Of a stretch of 64,000 nucleotides of DNA, positions 26,728-35,464 are shown one piece after another (position 1 is the stretch's first letter; every line of letters starts with the position of its first letter). The stretch is taken from the NCBI GenBank assembly GCA_000597885.1, contig CP004371.1:5782001-5846000 (forward strand). Reading direction: 5' to 3'. The notes below the pieces were generated by a model. It was given only the letters and a program-made list of their open reading frames with translations. It had not been told where the DNA came from and did not search any database. This DNA comes from Flammeovirgaceae bacterium 311. GTDB taxonomy: Bacteria; Bacteroidota; Bacteroidia; Cytophagales; Cyclobacteriaceae. The position numbers and the translations under genes were made by a program.

Positions 26728-28587
26728 ATGACGCATGGTAATATTTGTAATGGAGTTAAATCATTCATGTTGATCCTGAGTGTATTAGCTTCTTTCAATG
26801 TAACGGCGCAATCAGTCTTTTTACCTTCCACAGCTCTGTCGCTTGATGATTTAAATAACTTCAGGCCTGCTTCTCAAAGCTGGCAAATTGCAGGCGAGGT
26901 TTTGACTCACCCTAAAAAAGACCAGCTTTTAGTTTCGCATCCCGGGAAAGGAATACTGGTATACACACCTGAGCAAAAGGCAGCTGAGAATCTGGTAAGC
27001 CTTTTTGAACATGGAGATATTGAACTGGAGCTGGAGTATATGTTGCCCGGTGGTGCTGCTTCGGGCGTTTATTTTCAGGGCCGTTACGAAATACAGTTAG
27101 CCGATAGCTGGGGAGATCAAAAGCTCGTGGCAACAGATGCTGGTGGCATCAGTGCCAGCTGGGATGAAGAAAAGGAGCAAAGTTTCCAGGGTCGCCCGGC
27201 AAGGCTTAACGTGAGCAGAGCCCCGGGTTTGTGGCAAAAGCTAAAGATCGTTTTTGAAGCACCCCGTTTTGATAAGCAAGGTAAAAAAATCAAAAATGCA
27301 CGATTTGTTCAGGTAATGCACAACGGAGTGCTGATTCATGAAAATGTTGCAGTAACCGGCCCATCTCGCGGTGCCCTTTCGGAGGATGAAAAACCAACAG
27401 GACCCCTCATGCTGGAGGGACTTAGTACAGGGGTGGCTTATAAAAACATCAGGTATAAAAAGTTTGGTGCTACTCCTCCGGTTTTAGATAAAATTCATTA
27501 CAGTTACTTCGAAGGTGCTTTTGAGAAAGCAGAAGATTTTGCTCAGCTAAAACCAACAGCAGTAAACCAAATTGAGGAACTGAGCTGGAATCTGGGCAAC
27601 AGCAAAAACGATTTTGCATATCGCTTTACAGGCAACCTGATAGTAGAAAAGGCAGGCGCTTATATTATCACCCTCGAAGCAGGGGGAAGAAGCAGCATGG
27701 AGCTGGATAATAGTGCCGTTTTTCCAGATCAGCGGGTATCGCAAAGAAGTAAAATATTAGAGTTGGATGCCGGGAGCCATACTTTTGCGCTTACCTATTA
27801 TAAAAAAGATCAATGGATTAAGCCTGCCCTGGGTTTATTCATCGAGGGTCCGGGTTTTTCCAGACATGCCTTGCATGCGGTGAACTCATTGCCAGATCCG
27901 GAACCTATAAGTCCTGTTATTGTGGAGCCAATGAAGGAACCGCGTGTGCTAAGAGGCTTTATACAGCATTCAGGCAGAAAAAAGACCCATATTGTATCTG
28001 TAGGCGAGCCTGGGAATATCAATTATACTGTAGACCTCCAGCAGGGGGCACTTATTAAAATCTGGAAAGGAGACTTTGTAGATGTTACCCCTATGTGGCA
28101 CAGTCGTGGACATACGCAGTTAATGATTCCCCTGGGCAGTGTGGTGGAGCTTTCCGGTGCGCCGGTAGTGGCCAGCCTGAAAGATAAAAATACCCCCTGG
28201 CCTGATTCCCTGAATACCTCACAAATCAGGATAAAAGGATATGAGCTGAATGAGGCCAGGCGGCCAACATTCAGGTATATAGTGGAGAATGTATCAGTGG
28301 AGGATTACATTGCCCCGGAAGATGATAGTAAGTCGCTGGCCCGCACTATTTTACTCAGCAACCTCCGGGAAAATTCAAACTTATGGGTTCGGGTTGCGGA
28401 AGGACAGCAAATTACCCGGCTCGATAATGGCGCTTACAACATCAATAAAGGCGAGTACTACATCCGCCTGGAAGAGGCGAAAAAATCAAAACCTATTATC
28501 CGGGAGCGTGAAAATGGGCAGGAACTAATAGTACCGGTTCGTGCAGATAAGGGCTCCGGTAGAGTTAAGTACAGTTTGATCTGGTAA
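26728..28587 (+). CDS. DUF1080 (3-keto-disaccharide hydrolase-like) protein with PA14 domain
   Basis: A 619-residue secreted protein. The start at 26728 (alternatives 26695 and 26767) gives a signal peptide ending NVTAQ. The N-terminal domain (about residues 25-240) is DUF1080/3-keto-disaccharide hydrolase-like, with FRPASQSWQIAGEVLTHP, DIELELEYMLPGGAASGVYFQGRYEIQLADSWG and MLEGLSTGVAYKNIRYKKFG. A PA14-like carbohydrate-binding domain follows (about 245-370: HYSYFEGAFEKAEDF, DFAYRFTGNLIVEKAGAYIITLE, SSMELDNSAVF, HTFALTYYKK). The remainder holds further beta-rich regions. DUF1080 enzymes cleave 3-keto-glycosides by elimination, as described for Bacteroides homologues; the PA14 part probably binds the substrate. 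It is directly upstream of the blue-copper fusion gene. Confidence 0.82.
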   Translation: MTHGNICNGVKSFMLILSVLASFNVTAQSVFLPSTALSLDDLNNFRPASQSWQIAGEVLTHPKKDQLLVSHPGKGILVYTPEQKAAENLVSLFEHGDIELELEYMLPGGAASGVYFQGRYEIQLADSWGDQKLVATDAGGISASWDEEKEQSFQGRPARLNVSRAPGLWQKLKIVFEAPRFDKQGKKIKNARFVQVMHNGVLIHENVAVTGPSRGALSEDEKPTGPLMLEGLSTGVAYKNIRYKKFGATPPVLDKIHYSYFEGAFEKAEDFAQLKPTAVNQIEELSWNLGNSKNDFAYRFTGNLIVEKAGAYIITLEAGGRSSMELDNSAVFPDQRVSQRSKILELDAGSHTFALTYYKKDQWIKPALGLFIEGPGFSRHALHAVNSLPDPEPISPVIVEPMKEPRVLRGFIQHSGRKKTHIVSVGEPGNINYTVDLQQGALIKIWKGDFVDVTPMWHSRGHTQLMIPLGSVVELSGAPVVASLKDKNTPWPDSLNTSQIRIKGYELNEARRPTFRYIVENVSVEDYIAPEDDSKSLARTILLSNLRENSNLWVRVAEGQQITRLDNGAYNINKGEYYIRLEEAKKSKPIIRERENGQELIVPVRADKGSGRVKYSLIW

Positions 28588-28649
28588 CAGCTAAAGGGAT
28601 CAGGTACTGTATGCCGGTCGTTAAAGAAATTCTCAAAACTGTGGAGGTA

Positions 28650-30767
28650 ATGTACAAAATCAGTCAGGCTGTAAGCTTTTTGATAATAAGATCAGAGACA
28701 TGTATAGTAAGGCAGCTATGCTCCATCTTTCTGTTGCTTTGCTGTGCTTTTCAGCTGCATGCCCAGGATACTGCTGTAAAACCCGACAAAGCTTTACCTG
28801 CCCGGGAAAGCGATTACTACAGAATTGTTGACATACCTATTCCGGAAGGGGTACTGCTGGAGGTAGGCGGTCTTGCGCCAACACCCGATGGAAGGCTGGG
28901 CGTTTCCACACGCAGGGGAGAGGTCTGGCTGATCAATAATCCCTACCTGAGGGGTAGTGGCAAACCTTATTTTACATTGTTTGCCACTGGCCTTCATGAA
29001 CCTTTGGGACTAGCTTATCAGGGGGGGCATTTTTATGCAAGCCAGCGGTCAGAATTAACACGCCTTACTGATAAAGATGGTGACGACAGGGCAGATAACT
29101 TTGAAACTGTTTATACCTGGCCTTTATCCGGCAACTACCACGAGTATTCCTATGGTCCGCTGTTCACGCAGGATGGCAACATGCTGGTAACCTTAAACCT
29201 GAGTTGGATTGGCCATGGCGCCAGTTTGGTGCCTTGGAGAGGCTGGATGTTAAAGATCTCTCCTGATGGTGAAATGACGCCTGTAGCGACTGGTATGCGT
29301 TCTCCTGCTGGTTATGGCTTTAATGCAGCGGGTGATGTTTTTTACGGAGAAAACCAGGGCGACTGGGTTGGTTCTGGCCGTATTACGCATGTTGAGCAGG
29401 GAGATTTCGTGGGAAATCCTGCAGGTCTTGCCTGGTCGCATCTTCCGGGATCGCCGCTAACCTTAAAGCCAGAGGATATACCTGATACCGGAGAGACTTT
29501 ACACGAAGTAGCCAAAAAGGTGCCTGGCATAAAACCTCCCGCTGTATGGTTTCCGCATGGCTTGATGGGTATCTCTACTTCCGATATCATTACAGATAGA
29601 ACAGGAGGAAGTTTTGGGCCATTCGAGGGTCAGCTGTTTGTAGGAGACCAGGGGCACAGTAAAATCATGCGGGTGTACCTGGAAAAAGTAAATGGTGTTT
29701 ACCAGGGAGTCTGTTTCCCATTTCGCGAGGGTTTTTCTTCCGGTATTTTGCGGATGGTGTGGGGCAACGATGGTTCTATGTTTGTGGGCATGACCAGCAG
29801 GGGCTGGAATGCCACTGGCGAGAGCCCCTATGGCCTGCAGCGCTTGATTTGGAATGGAAAAACACCTTTCGAAATAAAAACAGTAAAAGCGCAGCCCGAT
29901 GGTTTCAAATTGGAATTTACCCTTCCGGTAGATAAATCTACAGCGAGTAAACCTGAAAATTACAAGATCACAAAGTTCAATTACAAATACCACCACGAAT
30001 ATGGTAGTCCTGTGATAGATCAGGAAGCGTGTATAATTAGGGGCGTGGTAGTTTCTGATGATAGCCTAAGCGCCCGTTTGGTGGTAGACGGGCTTGAAGA
30101 AGGAGCTATTCATGAAATTAAAGCGGAAGGGCTAAGGTCTTGGCAGCAGCAAACCTTACTGCATGATGTTGGGTATTATACCCTCAACAACATACCTTCC
30201 GGCCAGAAACTTGACAGGAATTTATTTGCTTCCGTAACGCCTGCACATCATCAGCATGCACAAACGAATACCCCGGCCCCAAAGAAGACTGCTAAGCCTG
30301 CCACACCAAAACCAAAGCCTAATCCTGTCAAAAAAGCGGTTAGCCCTCAGGCTAAAAGAGTAACGAAAATGCCGGCTTCCTGGATCAAAGGCCCGGATCA
30401 GAGCATAACCATAGGCACAAAGCCAGGCCTGAAATTTGACTTAGCCTCCATTGAAGTAAAGGCAGGCAGTAAAATCAAACTAACCTTCAATAACGATGAT
30501 GATATGTTACACAACCTGGTGGTGGTGCTGCCAAACACGGCGGTTGAAGTTGGCGAGGAGGCTTTAAAATTAGGGCTGGAGGGCTCAAAAAAGAATTACA
30601 TTCCCGATACAGATAAGGTGCTTTACTATACCCACCTGCTTCAGCCGGAAACTTCCGAAACCATCTATTTTCAGGCACCGGAAAAGCCAGGTGAATATAC
30701 CTATGTTTGTACCTTCCCTGGCCATGCATATGTAATGCAGGGAACCTTAAAGGTAGTAAGCCGGTGA
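28650..30767 (+). CDS. Soluble dehydrogenase beta-propeller fused to azurin-like blue-copper domain
   Basis: A 705-residue secreted protein; the start at 28650 is one of two possible (the other at 28611), and the signal peptide ends LHAQ. Residues about 55-400 form a sorbosone/glucose dehydrogenase-like propeller: PTPDGRLGVSTRRGEVWLIN, LHEPLGLAYQGGHFYA, LTDKDGDDRADNFETV, MRSPAGYGFNAAGDVFYGENQGDW, LFVGDQGHSKIMRVYLEKV, and GRSWN-like motifs. A Pro/Lys-rich linker (about 535-580, APKKTAKPATPKPKP) leads to a type-1 copper domain: His621 in MLHNLVVV, and Cys687, His692 and Met696 in YVCTFPGHAYVMQG, which is the complete ligand set. A fused electron acceptor suggests that the propeller oxidises a sugar and passes electrons to copper. 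Substrate and cofactor unknown. Confidence 0.88.
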   Translation: MYKISQAVSFLIIRSETCIVRQLCSIFLLLCCAFQLHAQDTAVKPDKALPARESDYYRIVDIPIPEGVLLEVGGLAPTPDGRLGVSTRRGEVWLINNPYLRGSGKPYFTLFATGLHEPLGLAYQGGHFYASQRSELTRLTDKDGDDRADNFETVYTWPLSGNYHEYSYGPLFTQDGNMLVTLNLSWIGHGASLVPWRGWMLKISPDGEMTPVATGMRSPAGYGFNAAGDVFYGENQGDWVGSGRITHVEQGDFVGNPAGLAWSHLPGSPLTLKPEDIPDTGETLHEVAKKVPGIKPPAVWFPHGLMGISTSDIITDRTGGSFGPFEGQLFVGDQGHSKIMRVYLEKVNGVYQGVCFPFREGFSSGILRMVWGNDGSMFVGMTSRGWNATGESPYGLQRLIWNGKTPFEIKTVKAQPDGFKLEFTLPVDKSTASKPENYKITKFNYKYHHEYGSPVIDQEACIIRGVVVSDDSLSARLVVDGLEEGAIHEIKAEGLRSWQQQTLLHDVGYYTLNNIPSGQKLDRNLFASVTPAHHQHAQTNTPAPKKTAKPATPKPKPNPVKKAVSPQAKRVTKMPASWIKGPDQSITIGTKPGLKFDLASIEVKAGSKIKLTFNNDDDMLHNLVVVLPNTAVEVGEEALKLGLEGSKKNYIPDTDKVLYYTHLLQPETSETIYFQAPEKPGEYTYVCTFPGHAYVMQGTLKVVSR

Positions 30768-30948
30768 GCGGTAAATGGAGTGAGTGAGTGAAGGTTGTGC
30801 AGCTGAGCAGAGTTTGTTGCTGTGGTCATCTTCCCAGCTGTTTACCGGGAAGGGCCCGGCATAGATTGGCTTTCACTACCTCAGCAGGAAGAGCTGGAGG
30901 CACATAACAGATGTTGCGCAGCCACAAACCGGAATGCTTGCTAAATGA

Positions 30949-32088
30949 TTACTTATTGTTTTTGGCAAGTCCCGGAATCCATCTTTCTGCATTTTCGCGG
31001 TATATCTTGTCAATAACTTCTGTAGGAAGTTTCAAACCCCTGAATTCTCCCTCTACTTTGGGTACACGCATGCTCTGGTCAGTGGTGAAAAATTGCCAGT
31101 GTCTTAGCCAAACCTCATGGGCGTGCTGCTGTATGTCTGCAGGATCAGTTACGCCCTTTAACACCAGGTCTGCAGCTGTTAATCTTAGGTCTGTAGCATA
31201 GAGTAGCCTGTCCTGGTACTTCAGGAAAAAGTCATGCACTTTTTGCCGTTCTGTGATGGATTGATACTGAAGATGTGAGATTCTTTCTGCCATGTCTACC
31301 GCCATGTTTGGATACTTATCCAGCCGGATGGCCAACTCATCTACGCTCCACTCCAGGCTCCCCAGATGAGCACCTATAAACTTAAGGTCCGGATGTTTTT
31401 CCAGCATGCGGTCTCTGGCGTTGATCAGGTCCATATATGATGGAAATTCAGGATGTAGGTACATGTGCTGCTGCGGGTGCTCTGTAAAGTAGTCCCTGTC
31501 TCCGTGTACCGTCATTTCCGTTAGGGGTAGCCATGTGTTTTTAGGCTCCCCGATGTGCCCGATCAGCGGAATGTTATTTTTTGTCAGGTAACTCAGAATA
31601 GGATCAAAGCGGGGGTGGTCAATCATTACAAATTCACCATTTGTATCTTTGAGCTCTAAGCCAATGTTTTTCCACAACTTAACGGCTACAGCCCCTTTAG
31701 AGAAAGAATCCTTCAAGTAATCCAGTGTTTCTTTTTCCCAGTTTTCACTGTTCCAGTTTTTTAGCGATATGGTAGTGGCATAGGCAATTTGATTTGGATA
31801 GGCTTTTATTTGTTTTAGTGCAAATGCCTGCTGTTCATGTACAGGCTTTCCTGTAGATGAATTGACGTTTATATTCAATAAAACAAAATTATCCTGCTGT
31901 GCCTGCTGTATAAAGAGCGTGTCTGTTTCTTCCCGGATGTGAACGTGGGTATCGTATTTTTTTATCGAACCGAAATCATCCATGCTATAATATCCTGTTC
32001 TTGAAATCCTTTTTTGAGAGCAGCCCTGTAACAGCAGCAACAGGAAAAAGGTGTTCAGGATAAGACTACATATTGCTGGTTTGCTCAT
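30949..32088 (-). CDS. Amidohydrolase-family lipoprotein
   Basis: A 379-residue TIM-barrel metal hydrolase, minus strand. The signal ends LLLLLQGC with lipid-anchored Cys23. Motifs are THVH at residues 47-50 (first two metal ligands), FVMIDHPRFDP, NIPLIGHIGEPKN with a His ligand, KFIGAHLGSLEW with a further His, and LLYATDL with the metal-ligand Asp, followed by a C-terminal IYRENAERWIPGL typical of the amidohydrolase-2 group (the Asn-Ala-Glu-Arg signature). Members hydrolyse lactones or decarboxylate aromatic or sugar acids. Its export is unusual for the family. It is 52 bases downstream of the GH109-like gene on the same strand, so probably co-transcribed; a lactonase role after sugar oxidation is inference. 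Confidence 0.85.
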   Translation of the reverse strand: MSKPAICSLILNTFFLLLLLQGCSQKRISRTGYYSMDDFGSIKKYDTHVHIREETDTLFIQQAQQDNFVLLNINVNSSTGKPVHEQQAFALKQIKAYPNQIAYATTISLKNWNSENWEKETLDYLKDSFSKGAVAVKLWKNIGLELKDTNGEFVMIDHPRFDPILSYLTKNNIPLIGHIGEPKNTWLPLTEMTVHGDRDYFTEHPQQHMYLHPEFPSYMDLINARDRMLEKHPDLKFIGAHLGSLEWSVDELAIRLDKYPNMAVDMAERISHLQYQSITERQKVHDFFLKYQDRLLYATDLRLTAADLVLKGVTDPADIQQHAHEVWLRHWQFFTTDQSMRVPKVEGEFRGLKLPTEVIDKIYRENAERWIPGLAKNNK

Positions 32089-32139
32089 GGTTTAAGTATT
32101 TGAAAAAGGATCTGCTTAGCATGGTCTTTTTTACCCCTC

Positions 32140-33483
32140 CTAATAACTATCATTCAGGGCAAAAATGGGCTTATTTTTCATCCAGCTGCCTTTAGTAAAA
32201 TCCGGGAAAGCCACAGGCTGGCTACCATTGGCAATAGATTGTTCCGACAGGGGCGTTATAGCGCTCCAGGCAGCAGCATCATAAGCATCCAGTGGGGCGG
32301 GTGCTTTGCGTTTAACGGCTTCTACGAAAGCATGCACCACAAAGAAATCCTGGCCGCCATGCCCGGCACCTTCGGCTTTATGATGGTATTTCTTCCAGAG
32401 CGGATGGTCATACTGCTCCATATAATTGGATAAGGATTCCCACTGGTGCCGCTCACTCTTTCCTTCCAGGTAAATTTTCTGATCCATGTCCATCCATATT
32501 CCCTTGGTACCCTGTACCATCAGTCCCAGAGAAAATGGACGTGGCAGATTGGTGTCGTGCGTTACCACAACAGTCTCGTCGTTAGCTGTTTTGATAACAG
32601 TTGTGATCACATCTCCCAGTTTAAATTTTATATCTGCATGGGGATGATCTTTCCCTGCATTAGTAACAATGTAATCATGTAAACCCCTGCTTTTTGAGGC
32701 GGTAGAGGTTAAAGAAACAAAACGATTCCCATGGTTGATGTTCATATAATTGGCTACCACCCCAACGCCATGAGTAGGATAGAGGTCGCCGTTTCTGTCA
32801 ATGGAATGTTGTGTACGCCACCTGGCCTCACCCACTGAACCGGGTCCGAAAGAAACGCCGGGGCTAAACTTTATATCTCTTAAATCGTGCTTGTAACCAC
32901 ACTCCAGGTGAATCAGCTCGCCAAAAAGACCCTGGCGAACCATGTTCAGGATTGCCATCCTGTAACGGTTGTAGCAGGAGTTTTCCAGTATCATCACAGG
33001 CATACCGGTAGCTTCATAGGTATTCACCAGGTCCCAGCATTCTTCAAGTGTGTTAGCGGCAGAAACCTCCAGACCAGCATATTTGCCGGACTTCATGGTG
33101 GCCACTGCCATTTTGGTGTGCCAGAGCCAGGGTGTGGAAATGATTACGCCATCAATGTTATCCTGCTCCAGCAGCTTCAGGTAAGCTGTTTCGCTGCTAT
33201 CGTAGACGTTTACTTTTTTGATGCCAGCCTCCTGCAGCATTTTTTTAGAAATACTGATGGCTTCCGGATCGATATCGCATATTGCTTTAATTTCAACATC
33301 GTTCCGCTGAAGGCAACGGGTAAAATGACCCCGACCCCGACTTCCCAAACCGATAAAGCCCAATCTTACTTTTCTGTCATCTTTTCCAAAAAGCATATTA
33401 GGTGTAAATAAAGATGCTCCTACACCAGCAATTGCAGTGGTTTTGATAAAGTTTCTTCGGCCTGTAAGACTATTGTTGTTCAT
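32140..33483 (-). CDS. GH109-type Gfo/Idh/MocA protein (alpha-N-acetylgalactosaminidase-like)
   Basis: A 447-residue protein starting at 33483 with a Tat signal (GRRNFIKTTAIAGVGASLF). The Rossmann domain has RLGFIGLGSRGRGHFTRC and VEIKAICDIDPEA. The GH109 hallmarks are GLEVSAANTLEECWDLV, GMPVMILENSCYNRY, and GAGHGGQDFF (His375). GH109 enzymes keep NAD bound and cleave alpha-N-acetylgalactosaminides through transient 3-oxidation. The usual EKP motif of dehydrogenases is replaced by EVS, as in true GH109. The enzyme would act in the periplasm with NAD loaded before Tat export. Since broad GH109-like groups include other activities, the sugar is not proven. It is upstream of the amidohydrolase gene. 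Confidence 0.88.
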   Translation of the reverse strand: MNNNSLTGRRNFIKTTAIAGVGASLFTPNMLFGKDDRKVRLGFIGLGSRGRGHFTRCLQRNDVEIKAICDIDPEAISISKKMLQEAGIKKVNVYDSSETAYLKLLEQDNIDGVIISTPWLWHTKMAVATMKSGKYAGLEVSAANTLEECWDLVNTYEATGMPVMILENSCYNRYRMAILNMVRQGLFGELIHLECGYKHDLRDIKFSPGVSFGPGSVGEARWRTQHSIDRNGDLYPTHGVGVVANYMNINHGNRFVSLTSTASKSRGLHDYIVTNAGKDHPHADIKFKLGDVITTVIKTANDETVVVTHDTNLPRPFSLGLMVQGTKGIWMDMDQKIYLEGKSERHQWESLSNYMEQYDHPLWKKYHHKAEGAGHGGQDFFVVHAFVEAVKRKAPAPLDAYDAAAWSAITPLSEQSIANGSQPVAFPDFTKGSWMKNKPIFALNDSY

Positions 33484-34373
33484 GCGAGTAAAAGATGATT
33501 CTGCAAAATTTATTGAAAAAAGGCATGTAATAATCAATATAATTAGTAAAGTATGCCTCTTTAACTTGATTTAAAATTTATTGAATAATTTAACCCTATG
33601 CAGCGGCAATGCCTTTCTGCTTGATTTTTAGTTTTTTAAGTTCAATGCCTTCACCTTCTTGAAAATGCCATAAAACGGTCATGCTATACCATATAAGCGC
33701 CTGGATGCTCAACTCCTGCACTCAAATGGTCAAGTTTATACAAACCAGGCAAGAGCATAGCGGAAACATTTACAGGAGGGTAAATACCAGATCGGGGTAT
33801 TATATCTCCATTTTATATAAGACCCGAAAAAGCAGATCTGGCCTATGCTAAAATTTTTTTTCTTATGCGCAGCTGTGAAATTTTCTATACCTTTCTTTCA
33901 TTTCGTTATGTAAAGTTTCATGAGCTTACGATTAGTGAAATATTAATTTCAGATACCTTTTATTCTATTATGAAAATTTGCTATTTGGGATGGGTGTGTT
34001 AGCAGTTTTCTGGGTCAGATCTTGAGATACCTAACTCTCCAGAGTTCCTCTTATGAGCAGGTACTTAAAACTGATTCGCTCACACTGGAATTTTGAATCA
34101 CATTGTTAGCATCCTGATCTGACAAAAATTACGAATGACTGGAGCAGGCCGATGAATTTTCAAAGCTCAGGATGAAAGAAGCAGGTATCCGGACAGATTT
34201 TAGTGAAAAGCGCACCACAATTGCTTATTAGTAAAATAGATGATGAGGCATGTTGCTTGCTCACTTCTCTTATAGAAGTGCTGTATTAAGGCCTGATTAC
34301 AGATCTAGGAATTTAGCCGGAGAAGATAGCAAAGCGGGAAATACTGGAATACAATAAATGACAATCTGAAAAA
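33484..34373. other. Long AT-rich divergent gap
   Basis: About 890 bases between the divergent GH109-like and DMT transporter genes. No convincing gene. A 16-base perfect palindrome TGAAATATTAATTTCA is at 33936-33951 and a candidate operator. The word ACTTTAC occurs on the minus strand near 33547 and 33911, as in other large gaps here. Otherwise nothing recognised. Confidence 0.4.
33936..33951. promoter_or_regulatory. Palindrome, candidate operator
   Basis: The 16-base inverted repeat TGAAATATTAATTTCA (six-base arms, four-base centre) lies mid-way in the long divergent gap. Symmetry fits a dimeric regulator, but no regulator gene is nearby and AT-rich sequence makes chance palindromes common. 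Confidence 0.25.
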
Positions 34374-35258
34374 ATGCAAAATCAAGCAGTATTAACCAGA
34401 CAAAAAAAGCCATGGCTTACCTTTGCGCTGGTAACCACGTTGTTTTGGGGTGTTTGGGGAGCCTTTATAGAAATTCCGGAAAAAGCTGGTTTCCCGGCAA
34501 CATTGGGTTTTTCAGTCTGGGCCCTTACCATGATACCATGCGCTTTAGTTGCACTGAACGTCATTAACTGGAAACTGGAATATAGTACCAGATCAGTTGT
34601 ATTAGGTATGCTGATAGGGTTTTTGGGTGCTGGCGGACAGCTGATCCTGTTTCAGGCCCTGCGGGATGGGCCTGCTTATATTGTGTTTCCTGTTATTTCC
34701 ATGTCTCCTGTAATTACTATATTTCTTTCGGCAGTATTTTTAAAAGAAAGAACTAACAAGAGGCATTGGGCGGGTATAGCACTGGCACTGCTTGCTTTGG
34801 TGCTTCTGTCATACCAGGAGCCTAATGATGGTAATGTAAGAGGATACCTATGGCTGGCGCTTTCCATCATTGTGTTTCTGATGTGGGGCATACAGGCGTA
34901 TGTGATGAAGTTTTCTAACGAAACCATGAAAGCCGAAAGCATTTTCTTTTATATGATGCTTTCTTCGGTACTGCTTATACCGGTAGCCCTTTTTATGACG
35001 GACTTCTCACAGGAAATCAACTGGGGTTTTGAAGGGCCTTATCTTGCTGCAATGATCCAGATCCTGAATTCAATAGGTGCACTGGCCCTGGTATATGCTT
35101 TGCGTTATGGTAAAGCCATTATTGTTGTGCCGCTCACAGCCCTTGCGCCGGTTATCACCATAGTAATTTCCCTGATCATATATTCAGTAGTCCCCCATTA
35201 TGTAGTAATGGCGGGTTTGATGCTGGCAGTAGTTGCTATTTATTTGATGGCAGAATAA
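34374..35258 (+). CDS. DMT/EamA-family transporter
   Basis: A 294-residue membrane protein with about ten helices in two EamA repeats. First repeat: ALVTTLFWGVWGAFIEIPEKAG to SPVITIFLSAVFLKERTNKR, where the PVIT...LKER pattern is typical. Second repeat: YLWLALSIIVFLMWGIQAYVM to LAPVITIVISLIIY, with a closing helix. EamA proteins export or import metabolites; the substrate cannot be read from the sequence. It is the first gene of a plus-strand set with an Nramp-like transporter, a phosphomannose isomerase homologue and sugar dehydrogenase subunits, so a sugar or sugar acid is a reasonable guess. An inverted repeat lies just after its stop codon. Confidence 0.85.
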   Translation: MQNQAVLTRQKKPWLTFALVTTLFWGVWGAFIEIPEKAGFPATLGFSVWALTMIPCALVALNVINWKLEYSTRSVVLGMLIGFLGAGGQLILFQALRDGPAYIVFPVISMSPVITIFLSAVFLKERTNKRHWAGIALALLALVLLSYQEPNDGNVRGYLWLALSIIVFLMWGIQAYVMKFSNETMKAESIFFYMMLSSVLLIPVALFMTDFSQEINWGFEGPYLAAMIQILNSIGALALVYALRYGKAIIVVPLTALAPVITIVISLIIYSVVPHYVVMAGLMLAVVAIYLMAE

Positions 35259-35270
35259 AAGAAGGCTATT

Positions 35271-35314
35271 TTTTTGCCGCAATTGCTGCAGGCTTGGGAG
35301 AACTGCGGCAAAAA
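35271..35314. repeat. Inverted repeat after DMT gene
   Basis: Perfect 11-base arms TTTTTGCCGCA and TGCGGCAAAAA separated by 22 bases, starting 13 bases after the stop codon at 35258. The T run is on the 5' arm rather than after the 3' arm, so it is not a classic terminator; it may protect the transcript end. Confidence 0.5.
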
Positions 35315-35464
35315 GGGTCATATGCTTTAGAGAGCTCTAGTTTTAGCAAACCGCATATCAGTTTACAAATAAGATAAGCTGAGGAGCCTGCATTTCTTTG
35401 GTGCAGGGCCGGGTACAAAAAGCGGCTAAAACAAGAGCAGGAAAAATCTAAAAAGACCCGGAAA

